Positions 28,189-37,628 are shown, counted from the first letter of the stretch. The stretch: 64,000 nucleotides of DNA from CAVWQV01 sp963757115 (GCA_963757115.1 CAVWQV010000008.1:124001-188000), one strand, 5' to 3'. Made by a program: numbers and translations. The notes: generated by a model not told the origin, from the letters alone.

Positions 28189-29556
28189 CTAGGGCGAGGC
28201 GCGACCGTGCGGCAGCCAAACGGACACCGTAGTTCCGGCGCCGAGCTCGCTTTCGATCGCTAGCTGGCCGCGGTGGCGATTGACGATGTGCTTGACGATG
28301 GCGAGCCCGAGCCCGGTGCCCCCGACCGCACGTGAGCGGCCGGTGTCGACGCGATAGAACCGCTCGGTCAGTCGCGGCAGGTGCTCGCGGGGGATGCCCA
28401 TGCCGTCATCGGCGACGACGATCAGCACGCCGGGCCGGCCCGGCCAACGCGCCCCGGCGGCCGGCCGCACCGCAAGCCGGATGGTGCCCGCCTCCTTGCC
28501 GTATTTCACTGCATTGTCGAGCAGGTTGTGGAGCACCTGGGCGAGTTGGTCGGCGTCACCCGTGACGGGCGATAGGCCATCCGCGATGGCGCTAGACAGG
28601 GTCGTCTGCCGCTCGACGACGCGCGGTTCGAAGCCGGCGGCGACGCCGGCGGCCAGCTCACCGAGATCGACGCTTTCGGCCGGCGGCTGATGCTCGACGA
28701 GCTCGATGCGCGATAGGCTAAGCAGGTCGTCGATGATGCGGTTCATCCGCCGTGCCTGCTCGGCCATGATGACCAGGAAACGGCGCTGGGCCGCCGGGTC
28801 GTCGGCGGCCGGGCCGCGCAGGGTTTCGATAAATCCTATGAGGCTTGCGAGGGGGGTGCGGAGCTCGTGGCTGGCGTTGGCGACGAAATCCGCGCGGGTC
28901 CGCTCGACTGCCCGCTCCCGCGTGCGGTCGGATAGCACCAGCATCACCTGGCCGCCGTCCGCCAGCGGCGGGTCCAGCACCAGCACGGTTGCGAGCAGCT
29001 CGCGCGGAACCGGAACTGGGATCGTCAGCTCGACTTCCTGCTGCGTCCCTTGCGCGAACGCCCGGTCGATGGCAGCGCGCAGACCGGGGTGGCGGAGCAA
29101 CGCCGCGGTTTCGTCGCCGAACGCGGTGCGGGCTGCCCCGTTCGCGCGGCGAATGCTGCGGTCCGTAGCCAGCACGATCAGCGGATCGGGAAGGCGTTCA
29201 ACGACGGCTTCGTCCGCCCGGCGCAACCGCCCGACCAAGGCGCCGCGGCTTGCCATCGCTCGTGACAGCCGTTCGATGTCGCTCGCAATTCGCTCCATCG
29301 GGCGGGTGAGTGGGGCCCGCGACGACACGAACAAGGCAGCTGGATCCTCGTCGGCCGCGTGCCGCACCGTTTCGGCGAGCAGGGCCAGGTCGTGCCCATA
29401 GATCGCCGCGCAAAGCAGGGCGCCCGCGACAGACACCCCAGCACCGATCAGCGCAGGCACCGGCGGGGCGAGGCCGGCCACGATCAGCGTGAGGAAGGCC
29501 AGGACCGGCACGGCACCGACCGCTGCCGCGGTGGCCAGCACGTGCCGGAAGCCCAC
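28189..29556 (-). CDS. phoR: PhoR-like sensor histidine kinase
   Basis: A 455-residue membrane kinase. Two helices near residues 8-54 span the membrane, a PAS-like segment lies around residues 115-210, and the dimerisation box FVANASHELRTPLASLIGF carries the phosphorylated His230. The ATPase domain shows the N box HNLLDNAVKYG, DDGMGIP and GGTGLGLAIVKHIV. The LPDPLIVL and HELRTPL context matches PhoR, which answers phosphate limitation. It starts with GTG 3 bp after the lipoprotein gene and is likely co-transcribed with it; no phoB or pst gene is in the window, so the signal is not certain. Confidence 0.8.
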   Translation of the reverse strand: MGFRHVLATAAAVGAVPVLAFLTLIVAGLAPPVPALIGAGVSVAGALLCAAIYGHDLALLAETVRHAADEDPAALFVSSRAPLTRPMERIASDIERLSRAMASRGALVGRLRRADEAVVERLPDPLIVLATDRSIRRANGAARTAFGDETAALLRHPGLRAAIDRAFAQGTQQEVELTIPVPVPRELLATVLVLDPPLADGGQVMLVLSDRTRERAVERTRADFVANASHELRTPLASLIGFIETLRGPAADDPAAQRRFLVIMAEQARRMNRIIDDLLSLSRIELVEHQPPAESVDLGELAAGVAAGFEPRVVERQTTLSSAIADGLSPVTGDADQLAQVLHNLLDNAVKYGKEAGTIRLAVRPAAGARWPGRPGVLIVVADDGMGIPREHLPRLTERFYRVDTGRSRAVGGTGLGLAIVKHIVNRHRGQLAIESELGAGTTVSVWLPHGRASP

Positions 29557-29559
29557 GCC

Positions 29560-30807
29560 TTAGACGCCGGGGTCGGTGACGGATTGCGGCGGCGGCTCCA
29601 CCAGTTGCGGTCCGCCTTGCCCGATGGCGAACACCGCGAGCGCCCGCCGCACTCGGCCGTCCGGCCCGAGCGAGAGCAGCCCGTCGGCGCCGGTGAAACC
29701 GGCGGGCTGGGTCAGGTTGGCAGCCGAAAAGCCGCCGCTCTGGGCTGCCACACGGGCGATCGAGGCGGCGTCATAGGCAAGGTCGCCGATCGCACGGGGC
29801 TGCGTGCCGTACTTCGCCGCGTAGGCCTGGGCGAACACGGCGCGTGCCGCGGGGTCGGGGGCGGCGTACCAAGCGCCGGGAAACTGGCCGGAGCCGCTCG
29901 ACGGGTCAGCCCAAAGTGCCGGGCCGAGGATGCGGACCGTCGGGGGCCGCACGTCATAGTAGGGCAGCAGAGACGCGATTGCCGCTGCTCCTTCCCCGGT
30001 ATCGGCCAGAAGGAGCGCGTCGAACGGCGGTGGCGGGACAGCGGCCCGCTGGCTGGCTAGGTCGGCGGCCTCCTTGCGGCCCGCGGCGTCGCCGCTGGCG
30101 CGCGCCGCCCGGATGCGCTCGTCGAGCGCGCCGCCGCGGGCATCATAATCCGATAATGCGCGCGCGGCGTCGGTGATCGATGCCATGCCTTTTGCGTATT
30201 GGCGAATGCGCGCCGGCTCGAGGCCGGTTGCGGTGACGGTTTCGTCCAGCGCCGCCGCCATTGCGCGGCCGAAATCGTTCTCGGGGAGCAGGGCGGCGAA
30301 CGCAACCTTGCCTTGCCCGTGCGCCGCCGCCACCAGCCGAACCACCTGCTGGCGCGGCGTGATCCCAAGCGGCCAAACGCCTGGTTGGGCTTGCGCGGTG
30401 TCGTTGGTGAAGGCGAGGACGGGCACTCCGGCCTGCACCGCGATCGGCGCGACGCTCGCCGTCTCGGCGGACGTCAAGGGACCGAGGATCATGCCGGCCC
30501 CCTCGGCGACGGCCGCCTGCGCCGCGGCCGCCGCACCTTGCGGAGTTCCCGCGGTATCTCGCACATCCAGCCTGGGCGACCCGGGCGCGGCTAGGGCGAG
30601 CTCGGCGGCGTGCTGCAACGTCGCGCCGATCTCGGCCCGCTGTCCGGTTAACGGCAGAAGAATTGCGACGACGGGGCCTTGAGCCCCGGGCCGCCCCGCC
30701 CCCGGCTGTCCGCCAAGCTGCACCGGGCCGCCATAGCCTGGTCCGCCGACGGTGCATCCGGCGGTGGCCAGCAGACCGAGCAGGAGAGCGAATGTCCGAC
30801 CAATCAT
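29560..30807 (-). CDS. LpoA-like lipoprotein (penicillin-binding protein activator)
   Basis: A 415-residue lipoprotein with a periplasmic-binding-protein fold. The signal MIGRTFALLLGLLATAGC has a lipobox ending at Cys18. The body starts VVAILLPLTGQRAEIGATL and has MILGPLTSAETASVAPIA and VPVLAFTNDT, the pattern of the LpoA/YraM group that activates peptidoglycan synthases in the outer membrane. The ATG at 30807 has a GGGAGGCGC site; an upstream extension to 30882 would add a basic stretch without support. Its 5' end overlaps the start of rsmI, which runs the other way. It is followed closely by the PhoR-like kinase gene. Confidence 0.8.
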   Translation of the reverse strand: MIGRTFALLLGLLATAGCTVGGPGYGGPVQLGGQPGAGRPGAQGPVVAILLPLTGQRAEIGATLQHAAELALAAPGSPRLDVRDTAGTPQGAAAAAQAAVAEGAGMILGPLTSAETASVAPIAVQAGVPVLAFTNDTAQAQPGVWPLGITPRQQVVRLVAAAHGQGKVAFAALLPENDFGRAMAAALDETVTATGLEPARIRQYAKGMASITDAARALSDYDARGGALDERIRAARASGDAAGRKEAADLASQRAAVPPPPFDALLLADTGEGAAAIASLLPYYDVRPPTVRILGPALWADPSSGSGQFPGAWYAAPDPAARAVFAQAYAAKYGTQPRAIGDLAYDAASIARVAAQSGGFSAANLTQPAGFTGADGLLSLGPDGRVRRALAVFAIGQGGPQLVEPPPQSVTDPGV

Positions 30808-31697
30808 GCGAGGCGCCTCCCAGCGGGTCACGAAGCGAAAGCGACGGATCAGTCGGCGGACTTGTGCTTGTTTCAACGCCAATCGGCAACCTCGGGGACG
30901 TTACGGCGCGCGCGCGGGCCACGCTTGGGGAGGTCGACCTGGTGTTGTGCGAGGACACCCGGCACACCGGCCGATTGCTGGCCGCCCTCGGGGTCCGGGC
31001 CTCTATGGAGTTGCTCAACGAGCACAACGAGGACGCGCGGACCGGGCGCATCCTGGCGCTCCTGAGGGATGGCCGGCGCATCGCGCTGGTATCGGATGCG
31101 GGGACGCCGCTCGTGTCCGATCCGGGCTACCGACTGGTGCGGGCAGTGCTCGGAGAAGGGCTGCCGGTCACGGCGGCGCCCGGCCCAAACGCGGCGGTGA
31201 CGGCGCTGTGCTTGTCCGGGCTGCCGCCCTTGCCGTTCCTGGTGCTCGGCTTTCCGCCACCGCGCCGGACCGCTCGGCGGGCCGGCTTCGGCCGGCTCCG
31301 GGCGGCCGAGCGGGCCGGGCTCTCCGCCACACTCGTCTGGCACGAGGCGCCGCACCGGCTGTCTGAGATGCTGGAGGACTTAGCCGAAGCTTTTCCTGAT
31401 CGGCCGGCCGCGGTGGCAAGGGAGCTTACCAAGCGGTTCGAAGAGGTGCGCCGGGGTCCGATCGGAACCCTGGCCGCCCACGACGCTTGCACGCCGCCCA
31501 GGGGCGAGATCACCGTCCTGATCGGACCGCCCCCGGCCGAGGCGCCGGACCGCGACGCGCTCGACGACCAGCTCCGTCTAGCGCTCCAAGGCAACAGCTT
31601 GAAGGACGCGGCGGCACTGGTTGCCGGGGTGACCGGGTTGCCGCGCAAGCTTGTCTACGCGCGCGCCCTGGCACTGGAGGCATCCGAGAAGACCTGA
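30792..31697 (+). CDS. rsmI: 16S rRNA (cytidine-1402-2'-O)-methyltransferase
   Basis: A 301-residue SAM-dependent enzyme that methylates the ribose of C1402 in 16S rRNA. LVLVSTPIGNLGDVTARA, CEDTRHTGRLL, LVSDAGTPLVSDPGYRLV and APGPNAAVTALCLSGLP are the tetrapyrrole-methylase-fold motifs of RsmI. The ATG at 30792 has an AGGAG site. The first 16 bp overlap the head of the divergent lipoprotein gene; the last 43 bp overlap the convergent acyltransferase gene. The divergent pairing with an LpoA-like gene is common, the yraN gene that often follows is absent. Confidence 0.94.
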   Translation: MSDQSCEAPPSGSRSESDGSVGGLVLVSTPIGNLGDVTARARATLGEVDLVLCEDTRHTGRLLAALGVRASMELLNEHNEDARTGRILALLRDGRRIALVSDAGTPLVSDPGYRLVRAVLGEGLPVTAAPGPNAAVTALCLSGLPPLPFLVLGFPPPRRTARRAGFGRLRAAERAGLSATLVWHEAPHRLSEMLEDLAEAFPDRPAAVARELTKRFEEVRRGPIGTLAAHDACTPPRGEITVLIGPPPAEAPDRDALDDQLRLALQGNSLKDAAALVAGVTGLPRKLVYARALALEASEKT

Positions 31698-32830
31698 GCG
31701 CTTAGCATGCGGCCAAGGCGCTGAGCCGGCCGCTCGATCGCGGCGTGGAACGCGGCGGCCGCGACCAGCGCGCATGGCAGCAGCGAAGCGATGACGGCTG
31801 GGGTGGGACGGAGGCCGAGGCCATGGATGCACGCCAGGAACACGGGCACGTGCACGAGGTAGAGGCTATAAGACACTTTGCCGAGCCATCGCACAGGCGC
31901 GCGGCTCAATCCGGCCTGCATCGCCCTGAACTCGAGAACGAGGGCGATCAGGAGCGACGCCCCGATCCCGAAACCGAGATCGCCCGTCCCGGGGAGATTG
32001 CCAATCAGCATGAGTGAGGCGAGCGCGGCCAGGACCTTACGGATCGGGCCGGCAAACAGTTGGCGCAGCGCTGGACGCTTCAGCGCCAAGGCAATGCCGA
32101 GGATGAAGAAGAATACAAAGTAGACCGAGACCAGGAGGGAGCCCGCCGCGTCCGCACCCCAGAACGGGCGGCAGGTCAACCAGGCGCGGCACGGCTCGCC
32201 AGTTATCGGATCGAGACAGAACGGCAGCACCAGCCACTGCGCGCCGAGGCTCGCGGCCAGCATCGCGCCGAGCCGGCGGCGGCACGCCCAGAGCAGGAGG
32301 GGCAGCAGCGCCGAGATGCGCAACTCGTGCACCAGGCTCCACACCACTGGATCGAGATCGTCCCGGCCGGTGCCGCGCATGAGGAGATGCAAGGCCAGCG
32401 TCCCGGCATCATGCCCGCCGCGCCACAGGCCGCCGAACCAAGCGCTGAACGGGCGCGGGCCGATCGGATCGAGCAGGGCGTAGCACGTGGCGGACAGCAC
32501 GATCGCGGCGGCGAAGGGAAGATAGATTCGGGCGAACCGGCGAATCATGAAGGTCGCGTACGGCGTCGGCGTCGTCATCAGCGCGTGGGCCAGCACGAAC
32601 CCAGAGAGCACGAAGAACAGAATGACCGGCTGGCGCCCTTCCACGATCACGTCGAGGGGCGTGTAGCGGAGCAGCCGCCATTGCCAGGGAGTTGCCGGCT
32701 CGATCGCGCCGAGCAGCCAAAGATGGTGCAGCACCACGGCCAGCGCGGCGATCCCGCGAACCCCGTCGAGCGGGGCTATCCGTCTGGATGACGCCCGGGC
32801 AGGCGCAAGAGGATCAGAAGGGGAGCGCAC
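31655..32830 (-). CDS. Acyltransferase 3 family membrane protein (OafA/YrhL-like)
   Basis: A 391-residue inner-membrane protein with about ten helices. IAPLDGVRGIAALAVVLHHLW carries the motif R/K...H at the first helix, and ILFFVLSGFVLAHAL with FMIRRFARIYLP is the second conserved block. Family members transfer acyl groups to exported sugars such as O-antigen or periplasmic glucans. The acceptor is unknown; no polysaccharide genes are nearby. Its 3' end runs 43 bp into rsmI on the opposite strand. It lies 30 bp after hemW on the same strand. Confidence 0.85.
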   Translation of the reverse strand: MRSPSDPLAPARASSRRIAPLDGVRGIAALAVVLHHLWLLGAIEPATPWQWRLLRYTPLDVIVEGRQPVILFFVLSGFVLAHALMTTPTPYATFMIRRFARIYLPFAAAIVLSATCYALLDPIGPRPFSAWFGGLWRGGHDAGTLALHLLMRGTGRDDLDPVVWSLVHELRISALLPLLLWACRRRLGAMLAASLGAQWLVLPFCLDPITGEPCRAWLTCRPFWGADAAGSLLVSVYFVFFFILGIALALKRPALRQLFAGPIRKVLAALASLMLIGNLPGTGDLGFGIGASLLIALVLEFRAMQAGLSRAPVRWLGKVSYSLYLVHVPVFLACIHGLGLRPTPAVIASLLPCALVAAAAFHAAIERPAQRLGRMLSAQVFSDASSARARA

Positions 32831-32860
32831 CCTTTCATGAAAGCCCCGAAAGCTTTCGAA

Positions 32861-34009
32861 TCAGCGAACGAGTGCCCCGAGCAGCGCGTCCAAGCGCAAC
32901 CGTCCCTCCGGCTCCGCGGCGAGCACGCCGTCCGAGCGCCGGAGATAACCCGCCTCGATCGCGCGCCCGAGCAAATCGGCGTCGATCGTGGCGTCAAGCG
33001 GAAGGCCGGTCCGAGCGGCGAACCGGCGCTCGTCGATCCCCTCCGTCAGCCGCAGGCCCATGAGCAGCATCTCACGTGCGCGATCCTCGGCCGATACGGG
33101 CGTCTCATCCGTGGTGCCGTGACCATACAGTTCGACCCGTTCGGCCCATGGTTCGGGTGCCCGGTGGCGGCGCGTGGCGAGCAGCGCGCGGCCGATGCTG
33201 ATCCGGCCATGTGCGCCCGGCCCGATGCCCGCGTAGTCGCCGTATCGCCAGTAAGCAAGATTGTGGCGGGATTCCGAGCCGGGCTTGGCGTAGTTCGACA
33301 CTTCGTAAGGCAGTAGCCCGAACCGGCCAGCCTCAATGGCGGTAGCCTCGTACAGCGCGGCGGCGTGGTCCGGGTCCGGGAGGACGATCTCGCCCCGGCG
33401 GTGCCGGCCCTCGAAGACGGTGCCAGGCTCGATGGTGAGCTGATAAAGCGAAAGATGGTCGGAGGCGAGCGCCAGTGCTTGCCGCAGCTCGGCCCGCCAT
33501 GCGGGCAGGCTTTGTCCGGGCCTGGCGTAGATGAGATCGAACGAGACGCGCGGGAACAATGCCCGCGCATCTTCGAGGGCGGCGACGGCTTGCTCGGCCG
33601 AGTGCTGCCGCCCGAGGACGGCGAGCGCCGCCCCATCGAGGCTTTGCACTCCGAGCGAGACCCGGTTGACCCCGGCCGACCGGAATGCGGCCAGGCGGCC
33701 CCGTTCGACGCTGGTTGGGTTGGCTTCGAGCGTGATCTCTAGATCGGGGTCGGACGCGAACAGCTTCCGGGCGTCGTCGATCAGCGCGGCGACCAAATCG
33801 GGGGTCATCAGGCTCGGCGTGCCGCCGCCGAAGAAGATTGACGCGAGCGGCCGTGGCCCGAGCCGCGCCGCTTCCCACGCCAGCTCGCGCCGGAGTGCGA
33901 GGCCGAAGCGCGCGTGGTCGATGCGTTCGCGCACATGCGAATTGAAGTCGCAGTACGGGCATTTCGCCAGGCAGAACGGCCAGTGGATGTAAAGCGCGAG
34001 CGGTTCCAT
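32861..34009 (-). CDS. hemW: Radical SAM heme chaperone HemW
   Basis: A 382-residue member of the HemN-like radical SAM group. Cys13, Cys17 and Cys20 in HWPFCLAKCPYCDFN hold the 4Fe-4S cluster; FFGGGTPSLM, NRVSLGVQSLDGAALAVLGR and the later GIGPGAHGRI are standard. The CxxxCxxC-F pattern and the lack of the extra HemN N-terminal segment fit HemW, which binds heme, better than coproporphyrinogen dehydrogenase. The ATG at 34009 is the family start. It diverges from the benzoate-CoA ligase gene across 125 bp. Confidence 0.9.
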   Translation of the reverse strand: MEPLALYIHWPFCLAKCPYCDFNSHVRERIDHARFGLALRRELAWEAARLGPRPLASIFFGGGTPSLMTPDLVAALIDDARKLFASDPDLEITLEANPTSVERGRLAAFRSAGVNRVSLGVQSLDGAALAVLGRQHSAEQAVAALEDARALFPRVSFDLIYARPGQSLPAWRAELRQALALASDHLSLYQLTIEPGTVFEGRHRRGEIVLPDPDHAAALYEATAIEAGRFGLLPYEVSNYAKPGSESRHNLAYWRYGDYAGIGPGAHGRISIGRALLATRRHRAPEPWAERVELYGHGTTDETPVSAEDRAREMLLMGLRLTEGIDERRFAARTGLPLDATIDADLLGRAIEAGYLRRSDGVLAAEPEGRLRLDALLGALVR

Positions 34010-34134
34010 GGGTCGGGCTATATCTGGGAACATCCGGGACGATCCGCACGTCATAAGTGCTTCGGCGTTGGCCTTGATTGCTGCGGTGGGGCAGGCTGTT
34101 AGGCTCCGGGTACAAGAATGCTCGGGAGGGAAAC

Positions 34135-35688
34135 TTGAACGGCAATGCCGCGGACTTCTTCGTCGAGCGGCACATCGTCGAAGGGCGCGGCCCCCGGTGC
34201 GCCTTCAGCGATCCGTGGCGTTCGCTGACCTACGCGGAGCTTCGCGAACGTGCGAGACGGTTTGCTGCGGGCTTGCGCCGGTCCGGCATCGGGCGGGAAC
34301 GGCGCTTGGCGCTGTTGCTGCTCGACACGGTCGACTTCCCCGTCGCGTTCTGGGGCGCGCTCTACGCCGGGGTAGTGCCGGTGCCGATCAACACGCTGCT
34401 TCCCGCCAACCTCGTCACCTCGATCCTGGCCGACAGCCGGGCCGAGGCGCTGATCGCGTCGGCACCCCTGCTGCCTGCTTTGATGCCGCTGCTTCCCACC
34501 TTGTCCGATCTTCGGCTGGTCGTGGTGTCGGGCCCGGACGGCGCCGCGCCGCCGCTCCTCGACCCCGCCCACCTTGCGTTCGATGCGTTCGCCGACGCGG
34601 ATGACGGTGCGGGGCCGGTGCTCGCCCCGCCGGATGAGGTGGCGTTCTGGCTTTACTCCTCGGGCTCGACCGGCGCGCCCAAGGGGGCCAGGCACGTCCA
34701 TGGCAGCCTGCGCGCCACGGCCGATACGTACCGCGCCCAGGTACTGGGCATCGGGCCGGAGGACGTGGTGTTCTCCGCCGCCAAGCTGTTCTTCGCCTAC
34801 GGCCTCGGCAACGCCATGACGTTTCCAATGTCAGTCGGCGCGCGATCGGTGCTGCTTTCGGAGCGGCCGACCCCGGCCTCCGTGCTCGGCGTCATGGAGC
34901 GGTTCCGCCCGACGATTTTCGGCGGGGTGCCGACCCTCTACGCGGCGCTGCTCGCCGACCCGGCGCTTGGGCCGGGGGCCGGGTCGGATCGCCTCCGCCG
35001 CTGCATCTCTGCCGGCGAAGCGCTGCCCCCGGCGGTGGGCGAGCGATGGTCCAAGACCGTTGGGGTCGATATCCTGGACGGGATCGGCAGCACCGAACTG
35101 CTGCATATTTTCGTCAGCAATCGGCCCGACCGTCTGCATTACGGCACGTCGGGCGACCCTGTGCCGGGCTACGCCGTCCGAATTGTTGATGAATCCGGGC
35201 AGGACGTCTCCGACGGGGAGCAGGGCGAATTGCTCGTACGTGGCCCGAGCGCGGCTGACGGGTACTGGAACCAGCGCGATAAGAGCCGCGCAACCTTCGT
35301 CGGCGAGTGGACGCGCACGGGCGATACCTTTGTCCGCGAGCCGGACGGAACTTATCGTTGCTGCGGCCGGGCCGACGACATGTTCAAGGTGAGCGGCATC
35401 TGGGTCTCGCCGTACGAAGTGGAGGCGGCGCTGATGACGCACCCGGCCGTCGCGGAAGCCGCCGTGGTCGGGCACGCGGACGCCGACGGCTTGCTCAAGC
35501 CGCGCGCCTTCGTCGTGCTGCATGGGGGCGGCAATACGGCACCTGCGTCGTTGTGCGAGGAACTGCAAGCCCACGTGAAGGCGGCAGTCGGCCCTTGGAA
35601 GTATCCGCGCTGGATCGAGACGGTGGACGCGTTGCCAAAAACCGCCACCGGCAAGATCCAGCGCTTCCGGCTGCGGGGAGCGGGGTGA
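34135..35688 (+). CDS. bclA: Benzoate-CoA ligase family protein
   Basis: A 517-residue adenylate-forming enzyme that converts benzoate or a related aromatic acid to its CoA ester. NGNAADFFVERHIVEGRG is the characteristic N-terminus of the benzoate-CoA ligase family; the P-loop LYSSGSTGAPKGARHVHG, DGIGSTELLHIFVSN and the C-terminal PKTATGKIQRFRL are present. The TTG at 34135 is chosen because GGGAGGG lies just upstream and the family starts here. With boxC and boxB nearby, the substrate is most likely benzoate. This is the activation step before ring epoxidation. Confidence 0.9.
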   Translation: MNGNAADFFVERHIVEGRGPRCAFSDPWRSLTYAELRERARRFAAGLRRSGIGRERRLALLLLDTVDFPVAFWGALYAGVVPVPINTLLPANLVTSILADSRAEALIASAPLLPALMPLLPTLSDLRLVVVSGPDGAAPPLLDPAHLAFDAFADADDGAGPVLAPPDEVAFWLYSSGSTGAPKGARHVHGSLRATADTYRAQVLGIGPEDVVFSAAKLFFAYGLGNAMTFPMSVGARSVLLSERPTPASVLGVMERFRPTIFGGVPTLYAALLADPALGPGAGSDRLRRCISAGEALPPAVGERWSKTVGVDILDGIGSTELLHIFVSNRPDRLHYGTSGDPVPGYAVRIVDESGQDVSDGEQGELLVRGPSAADGYWNQRDKSRATFVGEWTRTGDTFVREPDGTYRCCGRADDMFKVSGIWVSPYEVEAALMTHPAVAEAAVVGHADADGLLKPRAFVVLHGGGNTAPASLCEELQAHVKAAVGPWKYPRWIETVDALPKTATGKIQRFRLRGAG

Positions 35689-35691
35689 CGG

Positions 35692-36775
35692 TCAGCCGAG
35701 CAGCGCGAGCGCTTCGGTCCAGGCCTCCTCCACGATGACCCCGGCAGGCTTCGCTGCCGCAAGGGAGGCGCCCTGGCCTGCCCAGGCCTGCATCCGGTTC
35801 ACGTCCCCGGCTTGTTGCCCGGCGGTACGCATGGCCGCGGTCAAGCCGCGCTGCACGGGGTACGGCGCGGGCGCCGGCCCGCTTGCCGCGGCGCGGGCGT
35901 AGGCGGTCGCGACCGAGCGGCCCGGCCGGCCGCTGAAGGCGGGGGTCAGCATCGTCGCTTCTGGCTGCGTCCCGGCAAGAGCGTCGGCCCAGGCGGGGTG
36001 GGTTCCGGCCTCCGGCGAGCGAAGGAACGCCGTCCCCATCTGCACCGCGCTGGCGCCCAACATCAGCGCCGCGGCGATCCCGCGCCCATCCATCACCCCG
36101 CCCGCCGCGATCACCGGGACATGCAACGCATCCGCCAGGATTGGCAGGAGTACCGAACAGCCCTGCACCCTGCCGCTCGGCGTGCGCCGGATCGAACGCG
36201 CCCCGGTGTCCCCCGGCCTCCAAGCCCTGTGCCACGATCGCGTCCGCCCCGGCCGCTTCGGCCGCGCGCGCTTCGGCAAGCGTCGTGGCACAAGCGAACC
36301 ACCCGATCCCGGCCGCCTTCAGCTTGGCAACGAACGGGGGCGGATAGAGGCCCATGATGGACGACACCACAGCCGGGCGCGCCGCCAGCAGCGCGTCGCA
36401 CTGCGCGTCGAACGGGGGCAGCGTGATGTCGCCCGCGGTGGCGGCGACCGGCGGCCCCCACTCGCCCAGGAACGTGCGGACGCGCTCTTCCGCCGCCGCG
36501 TCACGCACCGGCGGCGCATCCGGGATCCACAGGTTGAGCTGGAAAGCCCCGTTGCTCCCGGCGCGGAACGCGCTGGCCCAGTCAGCGATGGCGGCCGGCT
36601 CCATCAACAGCGCGCCGGCGCCGCCCATGCCGCCCGCGTTGGCGACGGCCGCGGCGAGGCCCGGTGGGCAAGCGCCCGCCATCGGCGCCTGCAGGATGGG
36701 GACCCGAAGGCCCCATCGGGCGCAGAACGACCGGGTGCGGTCGGCGGCGTTGGTGTGGGTTCGAGCATGTGGCAT
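35692..36775 (-). CDS. Nitronate monooxygenase-like FMN protein, frame broken once
   Basis: About 360 residues after removing one base near 36153 (TTCGGTACT), which joins GGHRGAFDPAHAERQGAGLF to VLLPILADALHVPVIAAGGV. The N-terminal VPILQAPMAGACPPGLAAAV, the IVAQGLEAGGHRG loop and AAGGVMDGRGIAAALMLGAS form the FMN-binding TIM barrel of the 2-nitropropane dioxygenase family. Several members are instead enoyl reductases or of unknown role. It is convergent with the ligase gene, 3 bp apart, and diverges from the alpha/beta hydrolase gene. A link to aromatic breakdown is possible but unproven. Confidence 0.8.
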
Positions 36776-36824
36776 GCCCAGCATTCTCCGCCGAGCGGCG
36801 TGGGTCCGCAAACGAGGGTTTCTG

Positions 36825-37628
36825 ATGGTGTCTATCACCGGAAGTGATGGCGGAACGGCCGGAGAAATCGTGGTGGCGGCAAGCCGGCTGGAGACGGGCT
36901 GGTGGGGGCCGCCTCCGTCAGTCGCGCCCACCCTGGTGCTGCTGCACGAAGGGCTCGGTTCGGTCGCACTCTGGCGGGGCTTCCCGGCCGCCCTGGCGGC
37001 GGCAACCGGGCTCGGCGTGTTCGCCTACTCTCGGGCCGGCTATGGCCGGTCCGATCCGGTGCCGCTGCCCCGCCCGCTGAGCTACATGCACGCCGAGGCC
37101 GACATGCTGCCTTCGGTGCTGGACGCGGCGGGGATTGGGCCATGCATGCTCGTCGGGCATTCGGACGGCGGCTCGATCGCGGTTATTCACGCCGGGAGTG
37201 CTGAGCCGGACGGGCGCGTTCGCCGGCTCGCCCTCATCGCCCCGCATTTCTTCGTGGAGAACGTCACGGTGGACAGCATCCGCGCGATCCGCGCCGAGTA
37301 CAACCAGGGCAGCTTGCGCGAACGGCTGGCCCGCCATCACCGCGACGTGGACAATGCTTTCCGTGGATGGAGCGATGCTTGGCTCGACCCCGGGTTCAGA
37401 GCGTGGGACATCACGGATCACCTCCGGCGCATTCGGTCGCCAATGCTGGTGCTGCAAGGCACGGACGATCCGTACGGCACGGACGCGCAGCCGTCCGCCG
37501 CCGAGCGCTTTGCCGGTGGCCCCGTGTCGGTCGTCATGGTGCCCGGCGTTGGTCACGCGCCGCATCTGGAGGCGCTCTCGGTGGTATGCGAGGCGGTGGC
37601 GGGTTTCGCTGCTCCGCTTCGATCATGA
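36825..37628 (+). CDS. Alpha/beta hydrolase in the box cluster
   Basis: A 267-residue hydrolase. The nucleophile Ser is in LVGHSDGGSIAVIHA, the acid Asp in LVLQGTDDPYGT, and the base His in VPGVGHAPHLEAL. LVLLHEGLGSVALWRGFPA forms the oxyanion loop. The ATG at 36825 has a GAGGG site. It lies 59 bp before boxC, and similar hydrolases are found in box clusters, where a lactone or thioester hydrolysis role has been proposed. The operator-like site for boxC lies in the gap between them, so the hydrolase may be transcribed separately. The substrate is unknown. Confidence 0.8.
   Translation: MVSITGSDGGTAGEIVVAASRLETGWWGPPPSVAPTLVLLHEGLGSVALWRGFPAALAAATGLGVFAYSRAGYGRSDPVPLPRPLSYMHAEADMLPSVLDAAGIGPCMLVGHSDGGSIAVIHAGSAEPDGRVRRLALIAPHFFVENVTVDSIRAIRAEYNQGSLRERLARHHRDVDNAFRGWSDAWLDPGFRAWDITDHLRRIRSPMLVLQGTDDPYGTDAQPSAAERFAGGPVSVVMVPGVGHAPHLEALSVVCEAVAGFAAPLRS

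Noticed and set aside
28189..29556. PhoR-like kinase without phoB as a new signalling system
   Set aside because: In many alphaproteobacteria phoR is separate from phoB; orphan location alone is not evidence of novelty.
34046..34060. GCAC-N7-GTGC upstream of the benzoate-CoA ligase as a second BoxR site
   Set aside because: It lacks the TGCA cores and the six-base spacing, so it does not match the boxC site.
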